Positions 33,524-42,952 of a DNA stretch of 50,037 nucleotides are shown here, piece after piece. Both the position numbers and the translations under genes were made by a program. The stretch lies in NCBI GenBank assembly GCA_964555295.1, contig CAZKRL010000017.1:1-50037 (forward strand), written 5' to 3'. Position 1 is the first letter of the stretch. Each line of letters starts with the position of its first letter. Below the pieces are notes generated by a model that saw only the letters and a program-made list of their open reading frames with translations, had not been told where the DNA came from and did not search any database. The stretch comes from CAZKRL01 sp964555295. GTDB taxonomy: Bacteria > Bacteroidota > Bacteroidia > Flavobacteriales_D > Sanyastnellaceae.

Positions 33524-36253
33524 ATGAAAAAAATTATACTCTCGCTTGCAATCATCGCACCGATAATTTGCAATGCTCAGGTAACCTTCACCAATATGGC
33601 GAGTCTGCTGCAACCGGTGAATGGGTCTTATGGCAATCTCGCTTCAGACATGAATGGCGATCATTTGGATGATATCGTGCGAGTCGCGGCAGATGGCATA
33701 TATATCGATTATCAGCAGCCGGGCGGTGGTTTTCAGGGTGCATTTTATCCCATGGCAATTGTAAATCTTCCCAGCTGGAGCATCTGTGCAGCAGACATCG
33801 ACGCAAATGGTTACAATGATTTATGTCTCGGTGCCGGGAATGCCGTTTCTTTCGTATATGCCAATGATAGCGGCACCGGATACACCGAGGTCGCTCACCC
33901 AGAATATATTTTTACGCAACGCACCACGTTTGCCGATATTGACAATGACGGCAACCTCGATGCATTCGCCAATCATGATGTAGATCAATGTCACCCCTAC
34001 AGAAATGTCAACGGTGAGCTTGTCCTAGACTTTTCCTTGATCCAAACCCTCGACGTTGGTGGGAATTACGCAGCCATTTGGGTAGATTATGACAATGATT
34101 GGGATCAGGATCTATACATTACCAAATGCAGAGGTGGTGCTGCTTGGGGCGATGCGCAAAGGATCAATCTACTCTATAAAAACAATGGGGATGGCACGTT
34201 CACTGAAGCCGGTGCCGAGGCCAATCTCAACGATGGCAATCAGAGTTGGGTAACTTGTTTTGAAGACTTCGACAACGACGGTGATTTCGATGCCTTCATT
34301 GTGAATCACTACAGCGGTGATGTGCCTGGAGGTCCTGCCAATAAATTCATGAGGAATAATGGCGATGGCACATTCACTGATATCATCGCAAGCACCGGAA
34401 TCAATGCAGAAGACTTAGGGGCATGGAATGCAGATGCATGGGATTTTGACAATAACGGATATGTGGATGTGTACTCCGAGATGGCAACTAACTGGTACTG
34501 GAATAACGGAGATGGCACTTTCACGGCGGGTGCATCAACGGGCTTTACCCGCGCAGGAATTGGAGATTTCAACAACGACGGATACATGGATGCCATCAGT
34601 GGAAACTCTCTTTGGATGAACGATGGCAATCAGAACCACTACATCAAGTTCAATCTTGAGGGCATCGTATCCAATCGCAGCGCTCTTGGAGCCCGTATTG
34701 AGATTTATGGAGATTTTGGAATGCAAGTCAGAGAGGTGAGATCGGGCGAAAGCTTTAGTCCCGGTTCTACGCTGAGCGAGCATTTTGGACTTGGATCATT
34801 TACCAGCGTTGATCAGGTGATAATCAAATGGCCTAGTCAGCAAGTAACCACCATCAACAACCCTGCGATTGATCAAACACACTATATACTGGAGGCCTCG
34901 TGTATGAATCCGCCGATCGCGATTGCGGCATCAGGCGCTACTGAAATTTGCCCAGGGCAATCAGTTATTCTCACAGCTCCTTCAGCAAGCACCTATACAT
35001 GGAACACAGGCGCTAACACCTCGACATTGGAAGTTACCGAATCTGGATCGTATTACGTAGTTGCCTTTGATGCATCAGGATGTGCCGCAGTTTCGAATAA
35101 CATAGTAGTTACAGTGATTGAAGAGTCGCTTCCGACCATTCAAATGATTGGTGAATCTGTTGCCTGTGAGGGCGAAGAGGTAATACTTACCTCCAGCGCG
35201 GCCGCAACTTATGAGTGGAGTGAAGGATCTAACGGCCAGAGCATCGTGGTTTCAGAGACCGGAGATTATTATGTGCAGGTATCCGGACAATGTTCGGGAG
35301 TGTTCTATACCAGTGAAATGATCCACGTTGAAATCCTCTCAGCACCCGCTCCGGTAGCAAATGATATTACAGTCAATGCGAACTCCACAGCGACCCTTGT
35401 GGCGGCAGGTGAGAATCTTCAATGGTACGACTCATCAGATTTAACCAACTCTGTAGGTAGCGGCAGCACCTTCACAACCCCCGTAATTACAAACAATACA
35501 AGTTATTGGGTGCAGAGTGAAACCACCTATGGCGGCGAGGCACAGGTGGGTGGTATGCTTACATACAACATCAACTCAGGTGGTTTACCGTCTACGGGCG
35601 GTGTGCTTTTCTTTAATGCTACCGAGCCATTTACTCTAGAACAGGTTACTGTGAATGTGCCTTCTACTTCAAGCGCGGGACCTCGCACCATTCAGCTTTT
35701 CGATGCGAGCAACGCTGTAATTCAAGAATTGATTGTTGACTGTGATCTCGGCGAAAACGTAATAACGCTCAACTTCGACGTGCCCGCAGGAAACGCCCTC
35801 TCTATTGGTTGTGCGGAGAACAACCTGTTCAGAACAAACGCTGGTCTCGCCTACCCATATTCTATCGGTGATATCGGTGAAATTTATGGCAGCACCAATG
35901 GTACTGGTTATTACTACTACTTCTATAACTGGCAAATACGCAAGCAAAGTTTCACTTGTTTATCCGAACCAACCGAGGTTGAAATCACTGTTGTAGGCAT
36001 AGAGTCAAATGAATCACTCTATACCAACGATATATATCCGAACCCGGCTACTGAGACGTTAAATTTTCGTTGGAGTGGCAGTATGGATATCATTATTCTG
36101 CGCGATGCCGCTGGACAACAGGTAGCCACTTTGAATTGTAACGGGAAGCAGATGTTGAGTATCTCACCGAAGCTGGCAGATGGCTTTTACAGTGCCGAAT
36201 TTGTCTCCGGTGCCAACCGTCAAAGAAAATCTTTTGTTATCATAGGGAAATAG
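33524..36253 (+). CDS. T9SS-secreted FG-GAP/VCBS and ASPIC-UnbV repeat protein
   Basis: The 909-residue protein has signal peptide residues 1-18. At least six FG-GAP/VCBS-type calcium-binding repeats follow (A-D-I-D-A-N-G, A-D-I-D-N-D-G, D-Y-D-N-D, D-F-D-N-D-G, D-F-D-N-N-G, D-F-N-N-D-G), forming a beta-propeller. An ASPIC/UnbV domain comes next (L-G-A-R-I-E-I-Y-G, K-W-P-S). Two Ig-like segments with C-x-G-x-(S/E)-V motifs follow, then a beta-sandwich region and a type A sorting domain (I-Y-P-N-P-A-T-E). It is probably bound outside the cell. It likely shares a transcript with the CotH-type gene. Confidence 0.9.
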   Translation: MKKIILSLAIIAPIICNAQVTFTNMASLLQPVNGSYGNLASDMNGDHLDDIVRVAADGIYIDYQQPGGGFQGAFYPMAIVNLPSWSICAADIDANGYNDLCLGAGNAVSFVYANDSGTGYTEVAHPEYIFTQRTTFADIDNDGNLDAFANHDVDQCHPYRNVNGELVLDFSLIQTLDVGGNYAAIWVDYDNDWDQDLYITKCRGGAAWGDAQRINLLYKNNGDGTFTEAGAEANLNDGNQSWVTCFEDFDNDGDFDAFIVNHYSGDVPGGPANKFMRNNGDGTFTDIIASTGINAEDLGAWNADAWDFDNNGYVDVYSEMATNWYWNNGDGTFTAGASTGFTRAGIGDFNNDGYMDAISGNSLWMNDGNQNHYIKFNLEGIVSNRSALGARIEIYGDFGMQVREVRSGESFSPGSTLSEHFGLGSFTSVDQVIIKWPSQQVTTINNPAIDQTHYILEASCMNPPIAIAASGATEICPGQSVILTAPSASTYTWNTGANTSTLEVTESGSYYVVAFDASGCAAVSNNIVVTVIEESLPTIQMIGESVACEGEEVILTSSAAATYEWSEGSNGQSIVVSETGDYYVQVSGQCSGVFYTSEMIHVEILSAPAPVANDITVNANSTATLVAAGENLQWYDSSDLTNSVGSGSTFTTPVITNNTSYWVQSETTYGGEAQVGGMLTYNINSGGLPSTGGVLFFNATEPFTLEQVTVNVPSTSSAGPRTIQLFDASNAVIQELIVDCDLGENVITLNFDVPAGNALSIGCAENNLFRTNAGLAYPYSIGDIGEIYGSTNGTGYYYYFYNWQIRKQSFTCLSEPTEVEITVVGIESNESLYTNDIYPNPATETLNFRWSGSMDIIILRDAAGQQVATLNCNGKQMLSISPKLADGFYSAEFVSGANRQRKSFVIIGK

Positions 36254-36744
36254 GTAGTTTAGAATTCAGACCCAGGGCACATTCACGGAAGACGCCAAAG
36301 GGAAATAGAGCCATCAGGTTCTTGTTATGCACCCTCAAAGTCCTTCACGCAGGCAGCTCATGGACTGGTCCGCGTTTCTACTACAACTTTGATGGAGCAC
36401 ATACCAGAGAATCATGCAATCTTGTATGTAGAATCATCTCATTCAAGATAAGACCTGAAATCCTTGGCAGAGATGAGCTTGAAGTGCTTTGTAGAACATG
36501 GATTTAGAGTTCGGACTCATGAGCCGCCATTTGCGAAAAATCTCAGGGCTATGTAGAATCATCCGCTTCGATAGATAGATGTTTCAGAAAGCGCAGGCAC
36601 TATTCTCCGCACAAATGCGGCAAATGTTGTAATTATTCACCGCACGTCCGAAAAAAATTCGGAGCTGCGCCGCGGAACCTCTTTAAGAAAATCCCCCCCC
36701 CCGCAAGGCCTTTAAAAGCTCCGGCCTTGCAGGACCGGAGCAGT
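36254..36744. other. Intergenic region with hairpins and poly-C tract
   Basis: These 491 bases contain no supported gene; a 61-residue ORF here matches nothing I recognise. It carries a TATGTAGAATCATC direct repeat at 36425 and 36550, a small TCCGAA/TTCGGA inverted pair (36647-36663), and a run of ten Cs (36693-36702). Two mutually exclusive GC-rich hairpins follow: GCAAGGCC (36703)/GGCCTTGC (36723) and GCTCCGG (36718)/CCGGAGC (36735). It lies between convergent genes and probably holds their terminators. Confidence 0.6.
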
Positions 36745-36792
36745 AACAAATCGTTTTATTCAAACGATTTGTAAAATTTAATCCCTCAGGCA
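36745..36792. repeat. 3'-end repeat of FISUMP gene, copy 2
   Basis: This block is identical over 48 bases to 1-48, covering the stop codon, the last FISUMP codons and the 11-bp stem hairpin (36746-36756 with 36762-36772). It ends the lipoprotein gene that starts at 39981. The match of coding plus non-coding sequence points to a shared duplication or gene conversion rather than convergence. Confidence 0.85.
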
Positions 36793-39700
36793 GCGGACGC
36801 TCCAACCGAAGTTAGCGGGGCCGAAGGAGTCAGTGGCGTAGGGGCCGTACAGCCTCCGGCCATACGCGCTGCCGGAATCGTACTGGGTACTGCTCCACCA
36901 GTAGCCGTCGAGGCCCATGTTGAAGTAATCTCCATCTATCCAGCGGCAACCACCCGGGAGAGCTGAGAAGCCGCTGATGTTGGTCCCCTCTACACTTCCT
37001 TCATCCCAATATCCATCACCACCCTCTATAGTACCGGCGCTCCTCATTGCTATGCCCGCCACATTCGGCGCGGTATATCCCCCATCAGCACTCGGATCTA
37101 TATAGTTAATCATAGTGCTCCATTCTTCATCACTCGGCACATGCCAGCCCGCGGGACATAAACCTCGGGAGTCAACGCATGCGTACCAATTGTACAACTT
37201 ACCATAAGGACATGCATTGTTCTCATCGTTGTTGTAATAAGCCAACATACCTTGTGTGGTGTTGCTCCACCATGCATTTGAATTTGCCGAAGGAATAACT
37301 TCACCATTGCGGTAGGTATTCGTGTTTAGGTTCTCTGCCATCCACTCTTGGGTGCCAATGACAATCGTCTTGTAAATATTGCCCTGCTGGTCAGTCATAC
37401 TGCCATACGTGAGATTCGGGTTATGCACGTATTGGGCTCCGCATGTGTGGAACGTGTTGGGAGGGAGAACTAAAACGCTGGCAGTGCACGACTGCCCGCC
37501 GATACTTACAACAAAAACGGCGTTACCGATGCTATTGGGTGTGCCGGTGATAGAAAAAACAAGATTACCGGAGGCAGCGAAATTACCTGCCGGTATGCTC
37601 GCTGTCAATCCTGTAACACCTGTAGAATTAATACTTTGTGCAGAATATGAGCCCAAATTACCCCCAGTATAGGGGAGTGTTACTGATGCGCCGCTAACGG
37701 GCAAACCCTCTGCCAAATAACCTACCAGAACGGCGCCATTGCAATTCAACGCGGTGACCGCGCTTGCAGCGACGGATAACAAAATGGTGCATGACTGCCC
37801 GCCAATACTGATAGCAAATGAGGCGTTACCGCTGCTATTGGGAGTGCCGGTGATAGAGAAAACAAGATTACCGGAGGCAAAGAAATTACCGGCCGGTATG
37901 GTCGCTGTCAATCCTGAAACACCGGTAGAATTGATACTTTGTGCAGAATATGAGCCCAAATTACCGCCAGAATAGGGGAGTGTTACTGATGCGCCGCTAA
38001 CGGGCAAACCCTCTACCAAATCACCTACCAGAACGGCGCCATTGCAATTCAACGCGGTGACCGCGCTTGCAGCGACGGATAACAAAATGGTGCATGACTG
38101 CCCGCCAATACTGATAGCAAATGAGGCGTTACCGCTGCTATTGGGAGTGCCGGTGATAGAGAAAACAAGATTACCGGAGGCAAAGAAATTACCTGCCGGC
38201 ATGCTCGCTGTCAATCCTGTAACACCCGTGGAGCTGATATTTTGTGCGGGATATGACCCTAAATTACCTCCTGAATAGGGTATCGATAGAGAGGCGCCAC
38301 TCAGTGTTAAGCCCGCTACAAAATCACCTTCAATTTCAGCACCATTACAATTCAACGAACTAACTGAGCTTGCACCGATGGGCACAACGATATTGCACGA
38401 CTGACCTCCAATGCTGATAGCAAATGATGCGTTACCGCTGCCATTCGGGGTTCCTGAAAGGTTGAAAATAAGGGTGCCGTTTCCATTGACAAAGTTGCCA
38501 GATGCAATGGTTGCAGAAAGGCCGGTTACACCAGTAGAATTGCTGCTTATAGAGTTGTATGCGCCGCCATTACCACCCGTGTAAGAGATCACTATTGATC
38601 CGTCGGATAGTGCAAAACCATTGACAAAAGTGCCCGTAACTTGCGGTGCAGAGCAATTAATGGAAGAAACTACACCTGCAACAATTGGGATTAGCAAATT
38701 ACAGTTCTGACCAGCGAGCAATAGATTAAAGCTTGCAGCTCCAGAGGATTGCGGATTACCCGACACAATCAAAGTGATTGATCCATCACCCTGCAGAAGT
38801 GTTCCAGCGTCGAGGACAGCTGTCATTCCACTCACACCGGTTGAGACAAACGTTTGTGATTCATAGGCACCACCGTTACCCGCGGTGTATGGTATGGTAA
38901 GTATTGCGTGAATTATAGGAACGCCCACAATAGGCGAAACATTGAGAGAATAGCTACTGCAGTGAAGTGATGACACCTGTGCATTTTGAAACGTCGTAAA
39001 CATTACTTCGTTGCCATAGGTAGTAGAAACGCTATTGGTTGCATAAGCTCTGGCATAATAGGTGGTTGCCTCTACAAGGCCGTCGACTATACATGAGAAT
39101 ACACCAACGCCGGAACCTGAAATACAATGAGAATTGCTAAGACTTGCCCCAGGCGTTGTGGAGTAACACACACCTCTTTCAGTTACGCTTGTGAGGCCTT
39201 CAGAGGATACATTGCCTGATAGAGCGGCAGACGTGGCTAATACTTGTGTAGACTCTAAAGTTACTACCAAGGGTGCACCCATTAGGGGAGTCTGAAAGGA
39301 CACTTGATTGCCATATGCAATACCCATGTCGTTGACTGCATAAGCACGAACGAAGTATGTCGTATTTTCAGTTAGGCCCTTCACGGGTAGCGAGAAACTA
39401 CCGGCACCCCCTGCGGAGTTTAATACCATATCTGAGGTATCCGGCCCCTGCTCTGTGGACCAGCAAACGCCTCGAACCATGATGTCATTACCGCCATCAG
39501 ATGTAACCTCACCTCCTAAAGTAGCAGAATTCACATTGATATTAGTGACTTGTGCAGTTGTAACTGAAGGAATGGTATCCAGCACATCTGTTGTGGTGAA
39601 CTCAATGCTCGCCCCATAGGAAATTCCCACTTCATTAGCGGCATAAGCGCGAGCAAAATAAGTGGTATTACGCAGCAGTCCGTTGACCTGCACTGCATAC

Positions 39701-39981
39701 TCTCCTTCCGCACTTCCCCCTGCCACTTTGCCGCTTGCAATGGTGGGCGAAGGACCTGTACCAAAGCATATACCCCGTTCAGAGAGAGGTGCATCACCAT
39801 CCCATTCAACAATACCTCCAATCGTGACCTTGGTGTTGCGGATATTACTTACAGCACCTGTCTTCACTACGGGCGGCCGTTGCAACTCTTCCAGTTTCCA
39901 GCGCAAATCACATGACAAACCGGAGCACAAGCAGATGGCTATCCACAAAAATTTAATGATAAGGGTTGGTTGGTGCTTCAT
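36778..39981 (-). CDS. Lipoprotein with FN3-like and ~101-residue tandem repeats and FISUMP domain
   Basis: The 1067-residue protein has a lipoprotein-type signal (C-L-C-S-G-L-S-C, Cys at 24). Three FN3-like repeats follow (about 38-135, 137-235 and 238-335), each with G-(I/V)-C-(F/W/Y) and T-T-Y-(F/Y)-(A/V)-R-A-Y-A. Five tandem repeats of 101-102 residues (338-840) follow, with anchor cysteines at 341, 443, 545, 646 and 747, each containing G-G-Q-S-C or similar. The C-terminal ~220 residues are a FISUMP domain ending R-C-L-R-D. It is probably a surface-anchored adhesin-like protein. The upstream neighbour (300 residues) is 107 bases away on the same strand. Confidence 0.88.
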   Translation of the reverse strand: MKHQPTLIIKFLWIAICLCSGLSCDLRWKLEELQRPPVVKTGAVSNIRNTKVTIGGIVEWDGDAPLSERGICFGTGPSPTIASGKVAGGSAEGEYAVQVNGLLRNTTYFARAYAANEVGISYGASIEFTTTDVLDTIPSVTTAQVTNINVNSATLGGEVTSDGGNDIMVRGVCWSTEQGPDTSDMVLNSAGGAGSFSLPVKGLTENTTYFVRAYAVNDMGIAYGNQVSFQTPLMGAPLVVTLESTQVLATSAALSGNVSSEGLTSVTERGVCYSTTPGASLSNSHCISGSGVGVFSCIVDGLVEATTYYARAYATNSVSTTYGNEVMFTTFQNAQVSSLHCSSYSLNVSPIVGVPIIHAILTIPYTAGNGGAYESQTFVSTGVSGMTAVLDAGTLLQGDGSITLIVSGNPQSSGAASFNLLLAGQNCNLLIPIVAGVVSSINCSAPQVTGTFVNGFALSDGSIVISYTGGNGGAYNSISSNSTGVTGLSATIASGNFVNGNGTLIFNLSGTPNGSGNASFAISIGGQSCNIVVPIGASSVSSLNCNGAEIEGDFVAGLTLSGASLSIPYSGGNLGSYPAQNISSTGVTGLTASMPAGNFFASGNLVFSITGTPNSSGNASFAISIGGQSCTILLSVAASAVTALNCNGAVLVGDLVEGLPVSGASVTLPYSGGNLGSYSAQSINSTGVSGLTATIPAGNFFASGNLVFSITGTPNSSGNASFAISIGGQSCTILLSVAASAVTALNCNGAVLVGYLAEGLPVSGASVTLPYTGGNLGSYSAQSINSTGVTGLTASIPAGNFAASGNLVFSITGTPNSIGNAVFVVSIGGQSCTASVLVLPPNTFHTCGAQYVHNPNLTYGSMTDQQGNIYKTIVIGTQEWMAENLNTNTYRNGEVIPSANSNAWWSNTTQGMLAYYNNDENNACPYGKLYNWYACVDSRGLCPAGWHVPSDEEWSTMINYIDPSADGGYTAPNVAGIAMRSAGTIEGGDGYWDEGSVEGTNISGFSALPGGCRWIDGDYFNMGLDGYWWSSTQYDSGSAYGRRLYGPYATDSFGPANFGWSVRCLRD
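37462..38970 (-). repeat. Five tandem ~303-bp coding repeats
   Basis: Repeats R1-R5 lie inside the lipoprotein gene. R3-R5 are very similar in DNA. Bases 37720-37890 and 38023-38193 are identical over 171 bp at an offset of exactly 303 bp. R1 and R2 are more diverged and one codon longer. This is recent in-frame amplification. Confidence 0.9.
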
Positions 39982-40088
39982 TTATACTGATGATCTCATA
40001 TTGCGTAAACAGCATCGAATCTGCGTGGCAACGATACCATTTCCATGTTTCCTTCCAAAGATATTTTTTACTACCCGTCTCTTCATGC

Positions 40089-40991
40089 TTATTTAGCCGA
40101 GATTTTCCCCTCAAATATGATCTTGCCGTTGCCCTCATAAAGATCCTTGTTGCGGTTGGCTAATTTTTTGTTTTCGATTCCTTTCTTAAAGGTGAGCCAA
40201 CCATCGTACAATCCAATACCGAAGGATAGACCGAATGAACATATCGCCAGTCGACTGAACTTTGTTGCGGCCTGATAAGTGCTTGTTGCATCGGGCTCAG
40301 TTGTCGCAATTTCGTAGGCATCATATTGCTTCCGAAAATTGCCGTAACTATAAATACCAACTCCGGCGCACACCGCAAAACCTAACAAGCGGCTCCAGCC
40401 CTTCCTGCCTCCTGTCACCTTCAGAGACCCCAACCCCGGCAACAAAAGGGAGTACGCCGCGTTTCCCGGGCCTGTAGTACAATGAAAGTCCGTTATTGTT
40501 AAACGCGTCATGCGGTCGTTCCTGCTCTCTCTGACATCAAATCTGCCTATAGGATATTCCAATGATTTCAGATGACTCTCTATTGGACCATAAAAACTAC
40601 TGTTTAAGTTCCTGCTCATCTTGCCAGAATATTTGAAACTCCAATGCGAGATGTCAGCATCGATGATTTCCACCTTGAATTTCACATTCGGCTTGTCAAA
40701 CTCATCAAAGGTTTGCAAGACATTCCATACCACCTTTTTACTACCGGCCGATTGATCAAAGCCAATATCTCCACTAAGACCGTTTTCAATGCGCATCCAT
40801 TGGTATCCGCCATCAGGACTAAACGACAGCCGAGTACATACCTTCTTATCCGTCTCTAGCTCGTAAGTTATTTCTATTGCAGTGCCATTTTGTTGCGCGC
40901 GTATTTGCCTTACTGCCTGAGCAACAGCTACAACATTTGTCATGAAAAAACTCAATGACACGCAAATGCCGGTGCGCAACAAATTCAGCAT
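40089..40991 (-). CDS. Hypothetical membrane-anchored protein of the caspase operon
   Basis: I use the ATG at 40991 (M-L-N-L-L-R-T-G), ten bases after the caspase stop, giving 300 residues; longer in-frame starts overlap the caspase gene. It has a signal peptide (S-L-S-F-F-M-T-N-V-V-A-V-A-Q). A beta-rich domain follows with L-S-F-S-P-D-G-G-Y-Q-W and K-K-V-V-W-N-V-L. Two hydrophobic segments (about 207-225 and 253-272) and a Lys-rich tail end it. The layout of a beta domain followed by a membrane hairpin occurs beside caspase-like genes in Bacteroidota as far as I recall. Function unknown. Confidence 0.78.
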   Translation of the reverse strand: MLNLLRTGICVSLSFFMTNVVAVAQAVRQIRAQQNGTAIEITYELETDKKVCTRLSFSPDGGYQWMRIENGLSGDIGFDQSAGSKKVVWNVLQTFDEFDKPNVKFKVEIIDADISHWSFKYSGKMSRNLNSSFYGPIESHLKSLEYPIGRFDVRESRNDRMTRLTITDFHCTTGPGNAAYSLLLPGLGSLKVTGGRKGWSRLLGFAVCAGVGIYSYGNFRKQYDAYEIATTEPDATSTYQAATKFSRLAICSFGLSFGIGLYDGWLTFKKGIENKKLANRNKDLYEGNGKIIFEGKISAK

Positions 40992-41001
40992 CGTTGGGCT
41001 A

Positions 41002-42675
41002 TCAATCCCAATCATAATCTTTTGCGTCATCCAATACATCTCGTCCGGTAAGCATTTGTGGTGTTTGTGATTTGCCAATTCGTACCACCTCTCGGGCTAC
41101 ATTATCCTTTACATATTCCATCATTTCCGAAAAATTGCCCTGGGCACGATTTTCCTTGATCCATCTTAATAAAAAATAGGTGAAATATCCATGTTGTTTT
41201 TCATGATACACAGCACTTGCCTCATTACCTGAGCTTGATGCAAGCACAACAAGGTTGGCAGGAACACCATCTATGCGCTGAACGATTTTGATACCCTTCA
41301 TGGCAACCAGTTCGCCCGCCCTTGCGCCACCGCTAAAACAAGCATCCAAAATTACCGTAACCTTACGCGATGAAAACTTACTCAATCTATTGTAGACCTC
41401 TGAGAGTGCGAGCCCATCACTGGCATTCGTTCCGCTCACATCCACCGGAATGAGATAAGGTGTATTGGTTCCCTCTTCAGGTAAACCATGACCGCTATAA
41501 TAGAAAATCACCTCAGCCTCCCCTTTATCAAGTTCCATCCACCTCTCAATCTTATTCAATTCCTGCGACATTCTCGCCTTGGTGCCATCCGTAACAACGA
41601 GAACATTACCCGCAGGAACACCGAGGGTTGTCTTAGCATATTCGGCGAATATATTGGCATCATTGATAGCATAAGGCACATCTACCTCCGCAGTGAGTCC
41701 CGTTGAATTTGCCGCATAATGTTCGTTGCCTATACAGATCGCATAACGCTTAGGATTTGTGGCCACACCTTGCGGAATGTCCTTATCTACGTCACTTCTC
41801 AGACTGCCCGCGTTGATCGCTGTTGCCACGGGCGCTTGAGCGGTTAGAGCGATACTGGCAGAGGCCGTTGGTTGTTCCAACTTAAATGATTTTGACCATT
41901 GATAGGTTTGTCCGCTCGCGTCGCGCATCTCAACCTTTACGGGAATTTCTGTACCCGAAAAAAGTTGATTTAAAATCAATTCGTATTTGACCAATTGCGA
42001 TGCATTGGGAGCCAGTCGTTGAAACTGTACTTGCGGATTACCTGAAAGTAATACCGTATTCTCCGGGAGAATTAAATTCACCGTAGCATCCATTGATATA
42101 CCTTGTCCGATATTCTGTACAAGCAAGCTCAATTCGAAGGCTTCCTTACGAATCAATTTGCCTGACTTAGAGGTTACATGTTGATCAACCACATCAAGTT
42201 TAGGCAGGCGCGCAGCGAAGGTTTGTACCTGCATTGTGAATTCATCCAAACCAAATCCGTTAGGTTCGTAAACACTGATTACGAAATCCACAATTTGGTC
42301 CTTCACGTTTTGACCAGCACTCACAGGGAATACCACATATGAGGACTCATTTTTTTTAATTACCGGGATTCCGGCGTCAGATTCAAAATTCAGATCGGTG
42401 TCCTTTTGCTTACTGTTTACTTTCAGGCGAAGTCCATTTGCATCACCGTAGCCCTCATTTTTTATTTCGAAGCGAATCTGACAGCTTTCCTTGCCATCAA
42501 TGGCATTGTTACCATTGGGGTCAATAAGCTCAACGGAATTGGCTACCATCTTCAGCAATGGTGGCTCCATTTTCTTTTTAATACTAAACTGATACGAAGA
42601 GCTCACTGCTTCCGTCTGTCCAAATACCAACAGACAGAGTAAGAGCAGCGACATCAAGGAAATGATTTTTTTCAT
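41002..42675 (-). CDS. Secreted caspase-like (C14) protease
   Basis: I use the ATG at 42675 (M-K-K-I-I-S-L-M), giving 557 residues with signal peptide L-L-L-L-C-L-L-V-F-G-Q; the open frame continues 42 codons upstream without a signal. Two CARDB-like beta domains (about 35-280) precede a C14 caspase-like domain (about 310-520). The catalytic dyad is visible: H396 in F-Y-Y-S-G-H-G and C446 in I-L-D-A-C-F-S-G-G. A G-N-E-H-Y motif opens the domain. It probably acts in the periplasm or outside the cell. It is first in an operon with the 300-residue protein and possibly the FISUMP lipoprotein. Confidence 0.9.
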   Translation of the reverse strand: MKKIISLMSLLLLCLLVFGQTEAVSSSYQFSIKKKMEPPLLKMVANSVELIDPNGNNAIDGKESCQIRFEIKNEGYGDANGLRLKVNSKQKDTDLNFESDAGIPVIKKNESSYVVFPVSAGQNVKDQIVDFVISVYEPNGFGLDEFTMQVQTFAARLPKLDVVDQHVTSKSGKLIRKEAFELSLLVQNIGQGISMDATVNLILPENTVLLSGNPQVQFQRLAPNASQLVKYELILNQLFSGTEIPVKVEMRDASGQTYQWSKSFKLEQPTASASIALTAQAPVATAINAGSLRSDVDKDIPQGVATNPKRYAICIGNEHYAANSTGLTAEVDVPYAINDANIFAEYAKTTLGVPAGNVLVVTDGTKARMSQELNKIERWMELDKGEAEVIFYYSGHGLPEEGTNTPYLIPVDVSGTNASDGLALSEVYNRLSKFSSRKVTVILDACFSGGARAGELVAMKGIKIVQRIDGVPANLVVLASSSGNEASAVYHEKQHGYFTYFLLRWIKENRAQGNFSEMMEYVKDNVAREVVRIGKSQTPQMLTGRDVLDDAKDYDWD

Positions 42676-42693
42676 TACGATGTAAGACTGCGT

Positions 42694-42701
42694 CAAATAT
42701 A
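42694..42701 (-). promoter_or_regulatory. TAnnTTTG box before the caspase gene
   Basis: On the minus strand TATATTTG lies 18 bases ahead of the ATG at 42675 and matches the -7 box of the phylum. No clear TTTG box sits at the usual distance, so this is a weaker call. The rest of 42676-42904 shows no gene. Confidence 0.35.
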
Positions 42702-42900
42702 TGCAATACAAATGAACGCGATTGCTTAATTGTGTACAGCCCAACAGATGGGTTTTGCATTTGATCCCCTTGAAAGCACCTTGCAAAGGAGAACCCAACA
42801 TAACCTTTAACCCCTCAGAAAAATGACTCCACGTCGCCTAATTCAAAATATAAACGCAACGCCTGTCCTGCCACTTCCCTATTCCACCGCACTGTTATAA

Positions 42901-42936
42901 ACAGCTCGGGCTGCCTTGAGGGCAGCCCGAGACTGT
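42901..42936 (-). terminator. Terminator of the ribosomal-protein operon
   Basis: CTCGGGCTGCC (42905-42915) and GGCAGCCCGAG (42921-42931) form a perfect 11-bp stem around a five-base loop, extended by ACAG/CTGT with one bulge. It lies 17 bases after the rplQ stop, and a T-rich stretch follows on the minus strand. Confidence 0.88.
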
Positions 42937-42952
42937 AAAATCACCACACAAA

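Noticed and set aside
36322..36507. A 61-residue plus-strand ORF between the UnbV gene and the FISUMP lipoprotein
   Set aside because: No recognisable family, no upstream promoter boxes and atypical residue make-up; it looks like a chance frame.
40992..41078. Longer start for the 300-residue membrane protein inside the caspase gene
   Set aside because: It would place unrelated residues before the signal peptide; the ATG at 40991 sits directly after the caspase stop.
42676..42801. N-terminal 42-residue extension of the caspase protein
   Set aside because: The extension lacks a signal peptide, whereas the ATG at 42675 begins a standard one and has a promoter-like box just upstream.
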